The notes under the pieces: model-generated | Database searches by the model: none | What the model was told of the DNA's origin: nothing | The model's input: only the letters and a program-made list of their open reading frames with translations | DNA from: Candidatus Heimdallarchaeota archaeon | Lineage (GTDB): Archaea; Asgardarchaeota; Heimdallarchaeia; Heimdallarchaeales; Heimdallarchaeaceae | DNA: 64,000 bases | Direction of reading: 5' to 3' | NCBI GenBank assembly: GCA_030603365.1 | Contig: JAUVXV010000003.1 | Span: 301,494 to 365,493, forward strand | In this document: positions 8,464 through 16,831 of the stretch, piece after piece | Position numbering within the stretch: position 1 is the stretch's first letter | Layout of the letters: the number at the start of each line of letters is the position of its first letter | Program-made: the position numbers and the translations under genes

Positions 8464-9987
8464 ATGACTACATTAAATGCTAAAAAAGTCAACTTTGAAA
8501 TTGAACGAAATATAGCAATATTAAATATTCAAACATTAAATGAACTTAAGATTAAACATTCCGCAAATATCAAAGTTAAAAGCGATTCTGGTGAAATCAT
8601 GTGCGAGGTTTTAAGCACAGATACATTAATCGAACCAGGATTTATTGGATTGAAAGAGAAATCAATCGAAGATTTAAAAATTACAGAAAATACCAAAATA
8701 AGTGTTTTTATCAGACGACGTCCTCAATCACTTGAATATGTTAAAAATAAAAGAGGAGGATCTGTTTGGAAAGAGGGAGAGATACGCTCAATTGTAAACG
8801 ATATCTGTAGCGGACAATATACAGAGTTAGAAATTTCCATGTTTACTTTGGCTCAATATTATTTGGGTTTAAACATGGATGAGATTGCAAACCTAACAAC
8901 TTTTATGGCTGAGTATGGTACAACATTGGATTTCGAAGAACCAGTTTATGACAAACATTCTATTGGTGGAATTCCAGGGAATAAAGTCAGTTTGATAATT
9001 GTTCCCACAGTCGCTGCAGCTGGCTTATTAATTCCAAAAACAAGTTCTAGGGCTATAACTTCACCTAGTGGAACAGCTGATACTATGGAAGTACTCTGTG
9101 ATGTGAATTTCTCTGCCGATGAAATATTAGAAATAGCTCCAAAAGTTAGAGGTATGCTAGTTTGGGGTGGAACACTAGATTTGTCACCTCTTGATGAAAT
9201 TGTTATTCATCAAATAGAACAACCATTAGGAATTGACCCTCATAGTCAAATGCTTGCCAGTATTTTTAGCAAAAAAGTTTCAACTGGTGTAAACCATATG
9301 GTATTAGATATTCCTACAGGTGAAGGTACAAAAATGCCAACTAAGGATGATGCAATTAATTATGCACATGAAGCTACAGAATTAGGTAGAAGACTAGGGA
9401 TTTCAATCGAAGCTGCATTGAGTTATGGCGAACAACCTCTGGGTAAAGCGGTAGGTCCAGCATTAGAAGCAAGAGAAGCTTTAGAAGTGATCAATGGGAA
9501 TGGACCTACAAGTGTCTTTGAGAAAAGTGCAGAACTTTCAGGTATTCTTTTTGAAATGGCAGGTCTTGCACAACCAGGTCAAGGGGCTCATTTAGCAGCA
9601 GATTTCATACTAAAAGGAAAAACAAAGGCTAAGATGGAAGAAATCATAGGTGTTCAAGGAGGAAACGCAACTGTTAATCCAGAAGATATTGTTATAGGTG
9701 ATAAAGTAGCAACTGTTGTAGCTCCAAAGGATGGATATATTGTTAAACTATCCAATTCTAATGTAAAGAAAATAGCTAAGGCAGCAGGTGCTCCTCGTCA
9801 CAAAGAAGCAGGTGTTTATCTTCACAAGAAAATTGGTGACTTCTGTAAAAAGGATGACAAATTATTGACTATTTATTCAAATAGTGAAGGAAGACTGACA
9901 GAAGCTCTCAACATATCAATGAATCTTCAACCATTTATACTAGAAGGAATGATAATAAAACGTATTTCTTCTGGAACTAAAATCTAA
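8464..9987 (+). CDS. deoA: AMP phosphorylase
   Basis: 507 residues; cleaves AMP (and CMP, UMP) with phosphate to the base and ribose 1,5-bisphosphate, first step of the archaeal AMP pathway that leads to type III Rubisco. The extra N-terminal double-psi domain of about 85 residues separates it from bacterial thymidine phosphorylase. Core motifs are KNKRGGSVWKEGEI, DKHSIGGIPGNKVSL (phosphate loop), SSRAITSPSGTADTMEV and GGNATVNPEDI. Ribose-1,5-bisphosphate isomerase and Rubisco are not in this window. The stop overlaps the convergent GNAT gene by 11 bp. Confidence 0.95.
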   Translation: MTTLNAKKVNFEIERNIAILNIQTLNELKIKHSANIKVKSDSGEIMCEVLSTDTLIEPGFIGLKEKSIEDLKITENTKISVFIRRRPQSLEYVKNKRGGSVWKEGEIRSIVNDICSGQYTELEISMFTLAQYYLGLNMDEIANLTTFMAEYGTTLDFEEPVYDKHSIGGIPGNKVSLIIVPTVAAAGLLIPKTSSRAITSPSGTADTMEVLCDVNFSADEILEIAPKVRGMLVWGGTLDLSPLDEIVIHQIEQPLGIDPHSQMLASIFSKKVSTGVNHMVLDIPTGEGTKMPTKDDAINYAHEATELGRRLGISIEAALSYGEQPLGKAVGPALEAREALEVINGNGPTSVFEKSAELSGILFEMAGLAQPGQGAHLAADFILKGKTKAKMEEIIGVQGGNATVNPEDIVIGDKVATVVAPKDGYIVKLSNSNVKKIAKAAGAPRHKEAGVYLHKKIGDFCKKDDKLLTIYSNSEGRLTEALNISMNLQPFILEGMIIKRISSGTKI

Positions 9988-10465
9988 GAAATCTGGAATC
10001 TTCCTGTATTTCTTCTACATCCATTTTTTCACCCTCTTTTTTTAGAACCATTTTATGCATGTATAGAGATTGATCCAAAAATTGGATGTTGAAACCTACT
10101 TTTTGCCAAAAGGGAGTGACAAATGGAGAACAACAAAGTTGAATTGTATCCTCTTCTATGACCCTTTGTGTTAGTATTTGTGCACATCTCTGACCAATTC
10201 CTTTTTTTCTCAAATCCTCCCTAACTTCAAACACATAGATTATAGGACAGCCTACAGACATGAATCCTCCTTCATAGTCAGGTTCATCTGGAATAACAGC
10301 TGTAACAGCAACAATCTCTTCCTCCATCATAAATCCGTAGCATTTGATCTGTTCATCAAAAAACATTCGATATGAAGTGAAAAATGGAAATGAATGAGCT
10401 GGAACATCATCATAATCAACAATTTGGACGTTTATTTCCTTCTCTTGTAGATCTTCCTCATTCAT
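9977..10465 (-). CDS. GNAT-family N-acetyltransferase
   Basis: 162 residues with one GNAT domain. The acetyl-CoA pyrophosphate loop is visible as VREDLRKKGIGQRCAQIL (R-x-x-G-x-G), followed by CCSPFVTPFWQKVGF, the family's usual late strand and helix. Substrate unknown. ATG 10465 is the first in-frame ATG. Confidence 0.85.
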   Translation of the reverse strand: MNEEDLQEKEINVQIVDYDDVPAHSFPFFTSYRMFFDEQIKCYGFMMEEEIVAVTAVIPDEPDYEGGFMSVGCPIIYVFEVREDLRKKGIGQRCAQILTQRVIEEDTIQLCCSPFVTPFWQKVGFNIQFLDQSLYMHKMVLKKEGEKMDVEEIQEDSRFLRF

Positions 10466-10587
10466 TTTAGTACCCTGTACCTACTTTTTACGTTTAAATG
10501 TAAATAAAATTATACATGGTGCTAGTCTGCAAAGCGGAAGACTTTTTATTTCTGAAAATCTGCTTTACTTTGTTGAGGAGATAATTT

Positions 10588-11796
10588 ATGTCCAATTTTG
10601 ATTATGTAGAAGATGCTATGTTCGGAAAATCAATATTTAAAAATGAATCAACTCTTTATCCTGAATATGTTCCACCCGATCTTCCTACAAGAGAAGAGGA
10701 TATCGCTAGATTGGCTAGAAACTTCAGATCTCTCTTAGGAAAAGAAGGCTCATTTTCAGTCAATGTAGCAATAGTCGGGCATGCAGGTATAGGCAAGACA
10801 AATTTATGCAAATATACAATGAAACGTTTTGAAGAAGCAGCCAATGCAAGACATATCAATGTGAAATTCCTTTATTACAACTGCCACTCTTTCAGAAGTA
10901 AAACAGCTGTTCTTAGAAATGTTCTATCAGAGCATTTTAGGATACAATCAAGAGGTTTTAGTGATGAAGAGATATTAGACATGCTAGTTAAAAGATTGAT
11001 AAAAGAAAATATTAGGTTAATAATTGCCCTAGATGAGGCTAACATGCTCAATTCCGAGGATATCTTGAGTATATTTCATGCAGGGGAGTATTTTGGGTCT
11101 GAACAAAGTATGATCTCTACAATCATCATTTCGAGACCGATAGAATGGCGATCGCTTCTGAATGTACCTCTTTCTGGGCATATTCATGACCAAATTGATC
11201 TTGAGGGATACAACAGAGACCAGTTGCTTCAGATACTCAAATATCGAGCAGAGAAAGCACTCTATCCAACAGCTTATTCTGATGAAACACTTGATTTAAT
11301 TGCCGATATATGTTCTGCATCAAGAAACGCTAGACATGGTTTAGAAATTCTATATCGATCTGGTAAACTTGTTGATCTGAAAAAAGAAAATTCTATTCTA
11401 CCAGATTATATTAGAGCAGCTAAGGCTGATGTTTATCCTGAATTAAGACGAGATGTTTTAGAAGAACTACGTAGTCATGAATTATTAGCCGCTTTAGGTG
11501 TAGCTAAAAAATTAGCCAAACAAGGTATCACATCAACTTCTGTGGATGAAGCTTATGATAACTATGTATTGGCATGTGAAGAGTATGGAGAAGAAGTGAG
11601 AGGAAAATCAACATTTAGATCTGCACTAGATACTTTACATAAGGTAGGAATCATTGGGAAAAGTGTTGGCCCAATTGAGGAAGGCAAAAGAGGTAGAAGA
11701 GCGAAAATTACAACCTTTGATATCCCTGCAACAGTGTTAGTTGAACGAATAGAGAATATTTTATCTAAACCAAGAAATATACATGGACATAACTAG
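10588..11796 (+). CDS. Orc1/Cdc6-family AAA+ ATPase
   Basis: 402 residues. The AAA+ core has Walker A GHAGIGKT (64-71) and Walker B LIIALDEAN (D149, E150), followed by the lid and a C-terminal winged-helix domain (about 290-395: LLAALGVAKKLAKQGITS ... STFRSALDTLHKVGIIGKS). This is the layout of archaeal Orc1/Cdc6 initiators, which bind origins and load MCM. The match is looser than for a canonical Cdc6, so it may be one of the divergent paralogues common in archaea. A strong Shine-Dalgarno GAGGAGAT sits just upstream of the ATG. No clear origin recognition box was seen beside it. Confidence 0.8.
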   Translation: MSNFDYVEDAMFGKSIFKNESTLYPEYVPPDLPTREEDIARLARNFRSLLGKEGSFSVNVAIVGHAGIGKTNLCKYTMKRFEEAANARHINVKFLYYNCHSFRSKTAVLRNVLSEHFRIQSRGFSDEEILDMLVKRLIKENIRLIIALDEANMLNSEDILSIFHAGEYFGSEQSMISTIIISRPIEWRSLLNVPLSGHIHDQIDLEGYNRDQLLQILKYRAEKALYPTAYSDETLDLIADICSASRNARHGLEILYRSGKLVDLKKENSILPDYIRAAKADVYPELRRDVLEELRSHELLAALGVAKKLAKQGITSTSVDEAYDNYVLACEEYGEEVRGKSTFRSALDTLHKVGIIGKSVGPIEEGKRGRRAKITTFDIPATVLVERIENILSKPRNIHGHN

Positions 11797-12026
11797 TTGA
11801 CACAAATCATTGTCATGGAATTTTTTACTCCTTCAACTATGATATTATTATTTAGTACTTGATTCTTGAGTTCATCCATAGTTTCATATACAATTTTAAC
11901 TATAAGATCATAAATTCCATATACTGCATAAACTTCAGTAACTTCTTTGATTTGCTTTAAACCCTCTTGAACGGCTTCGAGCATTCCAGGTTGAACATTT
12001 AGAAGAATATAAGCTGCTTGTGTCAT
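11793..12026 (-). CDS. Stand-alone Lrp/AsnC ligand-binding (RAM) domain protein
   Basis: 77 residues forming just the RAM domain: AYILLNVQPGMLEAVQEGL, VTEVYAVYGIYDLIVKI and SMTMICVN cover the whole beta-alpha-beta-beta-alpha-beta fold, with no DNA-binding part. Such SraM-type proteins assemble as decamers or with full-length Lrp regulators and sense amino acids. Its stop overlaps the end of the Orc1/Cdc6 gene by 4 bp on the other strand. Confidence 0.9.
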   Translation of the reverse strand: MTQAAYILLNVQPGMLEAVQEGLKQIKEVTEVYAVYGIYDLIVKIVYETMDELKNQVLNNNIIVEGVKNSMTMICVN

Positions 12027-12153
12027 TTTTAAACACTTTGTATTTTTGGGATGACAGATTCAAATCCATTTAAAAAAACTAACATTGGGACATGAGTAAA
12101 GAAAATTGTAATTTTTTATAAAAAGAATAAAAGAAAAAAGTAAAGCAAATAGG

Positions 12154-13473
12154 TTATTTTTGAGTTATTCGCAGTCTGGATTTACATGCGGGACAAGTCC
12201 CGTTTCCTACTATCCATTGGTAAAGATGATTTTTGTGGTATGCTATGTCACAAGAAGGACATCGAATTAGATTTTTATGATCGCCAATGATTTGCAAGCA
12301 AATCGAACATTTGACTTTACTTTTTTCTGAGGTTTTAAGGCTATAATCTTCTATTGCATCATTAAAATTAATTGCTACAGTTTCTTGAGGTTGATATGAA
12401 ACGGATTCATTTAAGTACTGAAATTTAGCAGAAGGTATATGTATCGAATCCATTACTGTTTTTTTTCTTCTCCTACGAACTACAACTCGGAAACAGATTG
12501 CTATAAAAGCGAATATAATCGCTCCATAGAGGAATAATCTAGCGAAATAAATAATAATGACCCAAAAGAAACTGGCATCTGAATTATAGTAATTATAGTA
12601 ATCAATATACCACATATAGTAGTAATCCGAATGAACCAAATCCAAAGGAATTTCCTCTAGATTATTATCTCCATAATTCAAAAATAATCTTGTAATATAG
12701 TTTTCTGCGATATGATCATAGTATAGTTTTGTAGAAATCCAACTAGTTGAGTTATAATCTTCAAATTTCAAACTTAAATTATACCACACATCAGGGACTA
12801 AGTAGTCATATGTCCATAGAGTGAAGCTTTTGTCTTCTTCATAATCTAAATTGCTATCCAAATGAGCCACAAAATCATCATTTTCATAATAGATTGTTAT
12901 AGAAAAATTATCACTATTAATGAAATTATCAACTATGCTAACTACCATTTTTTCAACTTCTTGATATTCAAATTCCGATCTTTCTATTCCAAAGTATACA
13001 TCCAAGTCAGGTTTAGTAATAAGTTCATAGGTCCAAAGTGTATAGTGGTTGTCAATACTTAGTGAATATCCTAATTCCTCAACATTTAGCGCAGTGAAGA
13101 CAATTTTTACAATCCCTGTTATTCGAGAATCAGTTATAAAATGATGATTTTCAACATCGCTAGAAGGTATAAGCCAACTCTTTATTTCAGTATCATTAAA
13201 ATCAAATACAAGACTTATTAATAATCCTTGATAAGGACCTTCAATATCTTCTCCCCAGTAGTTAACTATTGTCCTAAATTCCAAATATTCACTATCTAAC
13301 TGAACAAATAGTGTGGTTTCATTAAAAATCAAATTAGCATAGAAGTCATGACTTTGCACTGTGGAATTATAACTGAAATCAGCTTCAGTTTCCCCTATTG
13401 ATTGTATGTTACTCAACAATAATATTGCGAATAAAAGAAAAAAAATGAAAGGGAGGTTTTTAAATTTCTTCAC
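12154..13473 (-). CDS. Exported membrane protein with cytoplasmic RING-like zinc finger
   Basis: 439 residues. A signal peptide (FIFFLLFAILLLSNIQSIG) leads an outer domain of about 275 residues rich in Tyr and Asn, with an internal similarity (LSIDNHYTLWTYEL and KSFTLWTYDY). One membrane helix follows (about 304-330), then a basic cytoplasmic tail. The last 52 residues hold a treble-clef finger C-x2-C-x12-C-x2-C-x4-H-x2-H-x10-C-x2-C ending NGTCPACKSRL, like RING fingers of E3 ubiquitin ligases but with CPxC in place of the usual C-x-H. Start is GTG 13473, 5 bp after the vWA stop, preceded by GGTG, so the pair is an operon. Ligase activity is inference. Confidence 0.75.
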   Translation of the reverse strand: MKKFKNLPFIFFLLFAILLLSNIQSIGETEADFSYNSTVQSHDFYANLIFNETTLFVQLDSEYLEFRTIVNYWGEDIEGPYQGLLISLVFDFNDTEIKSWLIPSSDVENHHFITDSRITGIVKIVFTALNVEELGYSLSIDNHYTLWTYELITKPDLDVYFGIERSEFEYQEVEKMVVSIVDNFINSDNFSITIYYENDDFVAHLDSNLDYEEDKSFTLWTYDYLVPDVWYNLSLKFEDYNSTSWISTKLYYDHIAENYITRLFLNYGDNNLEEIPLDLVHSDYYYMWYIDYYNYYNSDASFFWVIIIYFARLFLYGAIIFAFIAICFRVVVRRRRKKTVMDSIHIPSAKFQYLNESVSYQPQETVAINFNDAIEDYSLKTSEKSKVKCSICLQIIGDHKNLIRCPSCDIAYHKNHLYQWIVGNGTCPACKSRLRITQK

Positions 13474-13478
13474 TTATT

Positions 13479-15587
13479 TCACCTTCTTTTTTTAATTATA
13501 ATTGCAATTACTGCTAGACACAATAATGGTAGGTAGATTGGCCAATAGTTTGTTGCCATTGGTTCTGTTGCTCCAGTCCAATAGTGACCATATGGTGTAT
13601 ACTGGTCTTCATAATCAAAGCTAATGAAAATCTCTCCAGTATGATATTCTGCATAAACAAGTATATACAAATCTTCTTCAGGTAAAATTACCTCTGAAGC
13701 CCCCTTACTAATAAATTCCCAATTACTTGCATTAAAAACTATAATACTTGTTTGAACTACTATAGAATCTGCAACTATGCTTCTATCATCTTCATCGCTA
13801 AACTTATTATCGATTCTAAAAAGCAGTGCATCTGTTTCGTCAATCTCTCTAGATATCTCTTGTTCAAAACTCAGGTTTTGAGGAATAACATTAGCTACTA
13901 TTACTCTTGCATTATTTTGTGATATTAAAGATACTTTGATTAAATGATCTTTCTCGACTACTACTGTTTGATAAGGTACATTTTTGTTATTTAGGATTAT
14001 TTCAGAATCATTTACATCAGCAGCAAGAACATCGAAATTATCAGAATATCTGGAAAATATTAAACCAAATGAATCAAAGTAGGCATGTCCTATAAGCTTG
14101 CATACAATAGCTTGATTTGGAAGTAAGATAAATTCTCTTCTCTTTCCAAGACTAACTAGTTGTTGGTTTTCTAGTTCTTCAAGATTAATTTCGAAAACTT
14201 CAGTCATAATTTCGTTTTCTAACCAATCTTCGGAATATACTTGATAGCGCAATATTTCAGATGTAAATACATAAGGTAGAGTTAGAACATATGAGTGGTT
14301 GAAAACTTGAGACGCGTTAGCAATTGTCCAAAATGGTATATCATCTATTTTGTAGTATATATCTACAAAAGCAGTTCCTGTGACATCTTTAACTTCACAC
14401 ATTACATTAATTAATTTCTCATCTGTGATGAAATCCTCGCTTATATAAACCCAGGAATCTATCTCTGGTGGTAGGTCATCTATAAGAATTACAAATGTTT
14501 TTTCCATAGATTTTCGAATATAGAATTCATTTAGGTGAGAAAGTGTTACTTTGATTTGAAAGTTTAATTCCACAGCATAATAAACTATTAGTTCTCCAAT
14601 AATTTCAGGGATATCACCAGTTTGAAGTTCTCCTTCTCCTAAGACTATGTAAGTACCTTCAGTATACTCAGCACCTGCTTCTAGTTGCACTTTTGTTAAA
14701 CTATCTGATCCACTAGCAGCTATAGAACACAAAACAAATCCTTCTTGAGCTAGGTTCTCAAACAAGTTATATAGTAATGGTCCATCATAATCTGAATCTG
14801 AACCACTACCAATTACAACACCACCATCACAAGGTTCGTCAGTAATCAGTATTATCAATTTAACAGTATCTTCTCTCCAATCTAAATTATTTTGTGCAAC
14901 CCAAAGCGCATCTCCCCAAGGTTCGTGACCTCCAGAAGCTGCAGTATTACCGAGAACAGTTACTATAGATTCTATATCATCAGTCAAAGGATAGACTAAA
15001 TTTGGATTAGTATAAGGATTTGAAGAAGTTCCTCCAAATAGAATTAAACTTAATCTAAAATCTGGTACTTCAGTACTTATTTCATCAATAACATCAATTA
15101 ACTCTGAAGTAAGTACTTGAATTTCATCATCCATCGATCCTGATTGATCTAATACAATTGCTAAATCAAGGGATTTTGATACACCTGTATTTAGCGTCCC
15201 AGTTTCAATAATATATTCCTGTGATATCCAAGATTCATTTAGATTCAAGTTATCTTTTGTTTCATTTAGTGGATTTAAAATGACACCATATTCATTAGTC
15301 TGAGAACTTAACTCTAACTGACTTACTTCCTCAGAGGAAAAGTTTGTAATATTGAATTGTACAGTAAATGTACTTTCAGGTAGAGTTGATGGAATCCCAT
15401 CAGTTCTGTGAGATGGTAGATTTGTTATCATTTCAATAGTTACATTTGACAGAGGACTCTCTACAGTAGAGAAATCTTTCTGTGGTTCTAAAATACGATC
15501 TTCTTGACCAAAAATGGTCAAAGAAGGAACTATTAAACTGCATATTAAAACTGCAGTAAATATCTTTTCTTTTCTATTCAATTTCAT
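13479..15587 (-). CDS. Secreted von Willebrand factor A domain protein, membrane anchored
   Basis: 702 residues. Signal peptide at 8-27, then a beta-rich region and a vWA domain starting near residue 140. The metal-ion-dependent adhesion site is intact: LDQSGSMDD (D147, S149, S151), with a downstream ITDEPCDGG block. Ig-like beta strands fill the remainder and one membrane helix with a KKRR tail ends the chain (YLPLLCLAVIAII). vWA domains bind protein partners through a metal. The gene is first in the leftward operon with the RING-like protein; likely both form or guard a surface complex. Confidence 0.85.
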   Translation of the reverse strand: MKLNRKEKIFTAVLICSLIVPSLTIFGQEDRILEPQKDFSTVESPLSNVTIEMITNLPSHRTDGIPSTLPESTFTVQFNITNFSSEEVSQLELSSQTNEYGVILNPLNETKDNLNLNESWISQEYIIETGTLNTGVSKSLDLAIVLDQSGSMDDEIQVLTSELIDVIDEISTEVPDFRLSLILFGGTSSNPYTNPNLVYPLTDDIESIVTVLGNTAASGGHEPWGDALWVAQNNLDWREDTVKLIILITDEPCDGGVVIGSGSDSDYDGPLLYNLFENLAQEGFVLCSIAASGSDSLTKVQLEAGAEYTEGTYIVLGEGELQTGDIPEIIGELIVYYAVELNFQIKVTLSHLNEFYIRKSMEKTFVILIDDLPPEIDSWVYISEDFITDEKLINVMCEVKDVTGTAFVDIYYKIDDIPFWTIANASQVFNHSYVLTLPYVFTSEILRYQVYSEDWLENEIMTEVFEINLEELENQQLVSLGKRREFILLPNQAIVCKLIGHAYFDSFGLIFSRYSDNFDVLAADVNDSEIILNNKNVPYQTVVVEKDHLIKVSLISQNNARVIVANVIPQNLSFEQEISREIDETDALLFRIDNKFSDEDDRSIVADSIVVQTSIIVFNASNWEFISKGASEVILPEEDLYILVYAEYHTGEIFISFDYEDQYTPYGHYWTGATEPMATNYWPIYLPLLCLAVIAIIIKKRR

Positions 15588-15594
15588 ATTATCT

Positions 15595-15612
15595 CAATAT
15601 ATCGATATGTTG
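15595..15612. promoter_or_regulatory. Palindromic operator candidate at the vWA-RING promoter
   Basis: CAATATATCGATATGTTG is a near-perfect 18-bp palindrome (only the outer A/G pair differs). It lies between the leftward TATA box and the vWA start codon, right where transcription should begin, the usual place for repressor binding. Confidence 0.45.
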
Positions 15613-15619
15613 ATTTCAC

Positions 15620-15629
15620 TAATAAATAT
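15620..15629 (-). promoter_or_regulatory. TATA box of the vWA-RING operon
   Basis: On the minus strand this reads ATATTTATTA, about 38 bp upstream of ATG 15587, which predicts a leader of roughly 12 bases. It overlaps one copy of the ATATTGT half-site (15625-15634). Confidence 0.5.
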
Positions 15630-15652
15630 TGTGGATGGGGTAGATTTGGCCA

Positions 15653-15684
15653 ACAATATCAATATTCCGATATATTTATATTGT
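15653..15684. promoter_or_regulatory. 32-bp imperfect inverted repeat over the wHTH-MinD promoter
   Basis: The outer arms are ACAATAT (15653) and ATATTGT (15684) and 12 of 14 positions pair across a CCGA centre. The same half-site occurs again at 15625-15634 (AATATTGTGG), so three half-sites plus the palindrome at 15595 fill the divergent promoter. The repeat covers the rightward TATA box. The small wHTH protein encoded next door is the obvious candidate binder. Confidence 0.5.
15671..15680 (+). promoter_or_regulatory. TATA box of the wHTH-MinD-membrane protein operon
   Basis: TATATTTATA, centred 30 bp before ATG 15706. Transcription would start near 15702, giving an almost leaderless message and ruling out the in-frame upstream ATG at 15514, which lies inside the divergent gene. 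Confidence 0.55.
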
Positions 15685-15705
15685 GGTTCTGTGTATGTTA
15701 TTTTA

Positions 15706-16065
15706 ATGACAGAGAAGTATTTCAAAAAAATGATTGCACTTCTAGAAGAGATGAATACGAGATTAAAAAATATAGAACAGTCTCTTGGATCAGAGATCTC
15801 TCCAATTTCATCTTTGGATTTACTAACGAAAATTCCTAAATCGCATTTAGAAACCTATTTTACGGTACAAAGGCTAGATGAAGCAACATGTAAAGAAGTT
15901 GCAGATGAAACAGGTAGGGCATTCAATTTAGAATCAAGGTACCTTGTCAGATTGAATGAATTAGGCTTTTTGGATAGAAAAAGAGTACCAATTTCCAAAC
16001 CTACTAAAGACAATCCCAATACAAGAGGCACAGAAGTTAAATACTTCTTGAAGGAGAGTAATTAA
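15706..16065 (+). CDS. Small coiled-coil / winged-helix DNA-binding protein
   Basis: 119 residues. The first 30 residues form an amphipathic helix likely to dimerise (KKMIALLEEMNTRLKNIEQSL). The rest fits a winged helix: LDEATCKEVADETGRAFNLESRYLVRLNELGFLDRKR, then a wing with basic residues (PNTRGTEVKYFLK). It probably represses or activates from the palindromes in its own promoter; that is inference. The TATA box fixes the start at 15706. The MinD-like gene begins one base after its stop, so they share a message. Confidence 0.7.
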   Translation: MTEKYFKKMIALLEEMNTRLKNIEQSLGSEISPISSLDLLTKIPKSHLETYFTVQRLDEATCKEVADETGRAFNLESRYLVRLNELGFLDRKRVPISKPTKDNPNTRGTEVKYFLKESN

Positions 16066-16066
16066 G

Positions 16067-16831
16067 ATGAAGACAATTAGCGTTCATAGTTACAAAGGAG
16101 GAACTGGAAAGACTACTTTTCTGTTAAATCTTGCTGGTCTCTTAGCACAAGAAGGTAAGAAAGTATTAGCAATGGATTATGATTTAAGAGCTCCTTCTTT
16201 TCAATCATATTTCAGCACAAATAATCTTGTTTCTTTATCTAATTATCTTCTAGAGGATACACCAATATCAAAAATAATATTTCCATGTCAAGTTAATGAT
16301 GAAATTCATCTTGATATTGTGTTTTCATCCATGGAATTTTTACAGCAGCATTCCAAGCAAAGAGATAAATTGTCAAGAGATGATTCCAAATATCTGTCAA
16401 AACTTTTTAATCTCCAGAAGTTAATATCAAAAACTTATGATTATTTGTTGATTGATACAATTCCTGGATTCTTCTATAGATCAATTGATGCATTGATGGT
16501 TTCGAATATAATTCTTGTAGTCGCTAATCCTAGTATATCTAATATTCTTGGACTTGAAGAGTTGAGTGGTAATATCTACTCTATGCTGAGTAAAGAAACA
16601 AAGATGGTTTTATTGATAAACAAAATCGAAGAAGAAGGAATTCAAGCTGATAAAACTATCTTTGAGGAAAATCTTTCAAAACTTAAGAAAATTGGGGACC
16701 AAATGTTTACTCATACTTTGGAGGTTCCTTTCTTCAATATGCTTAGTGAGAGAATCTACGCATTTGAAAAGGATACAAATAAGGAATTTTTAGATGTAAT
16801 AACAAAGTTATCTAAAATAATTAGAGAATGA
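16067..16831 (+). CDS. MinD/ParA-family (SIMIBI) ATPase
   Basis: 254 residues. The deviant Walker A KGGTGKTT (10-17) with its signature first Lys, the switch region MDYDLRAPSF and the DYLLIDTIPG motif mark a MinD/ParA-type P-loop ATPase. Such proteins dimerise on ATP and move or position cargo on membranes or DNA. The usual C-terminal amphipathic MinD helix is not obvious, though the tail LDVITKLSKIIRE is amphipathic. It sits between a DNA-binding protein and a membrane protein and overlaps the latter by 4 bp (ATGA), so a membrane-coupled role is likely. It is not a housekeeping chromosome ParA by context. Confidence 0.88.
   Translation: MKTISVHSYKGGTGKTTFLLNLAGLLAQEGKKVLAMDYDLRAPSFQSYFSTNNLVSLSNYLLEDTPISKIIFPCQVNDEIHLDIVFSSMEFLQQHSKQRDKLSRDDSKYLSKLFNLQKLISKTYDYLLIDTIPGFFYRSIDALMVSNIILVVANPSISNILGLEELSGNIYSMLSKETKMVLLINKIEEEGIQADKTIFEENLSKLKKIGDQMFTHTLEVPFFNMLSERIYAFEKDTNKEFLDVITKLSKIIRE

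Noticed and set aside
10466..10587. Replication origin beside the Orc1/Cdc6 gene
   Set aside because: There is a small AGTCT/AGACT inverted repeat, but no repeated origin recognition boxes or long AT-rich unwinding element.
15514..15705. Longer N-terminus for the wHTH protein
   Set aside because: It runs through the divergent gene start, both TATA boxes and the operators; ATG 15706 fits the promoter.
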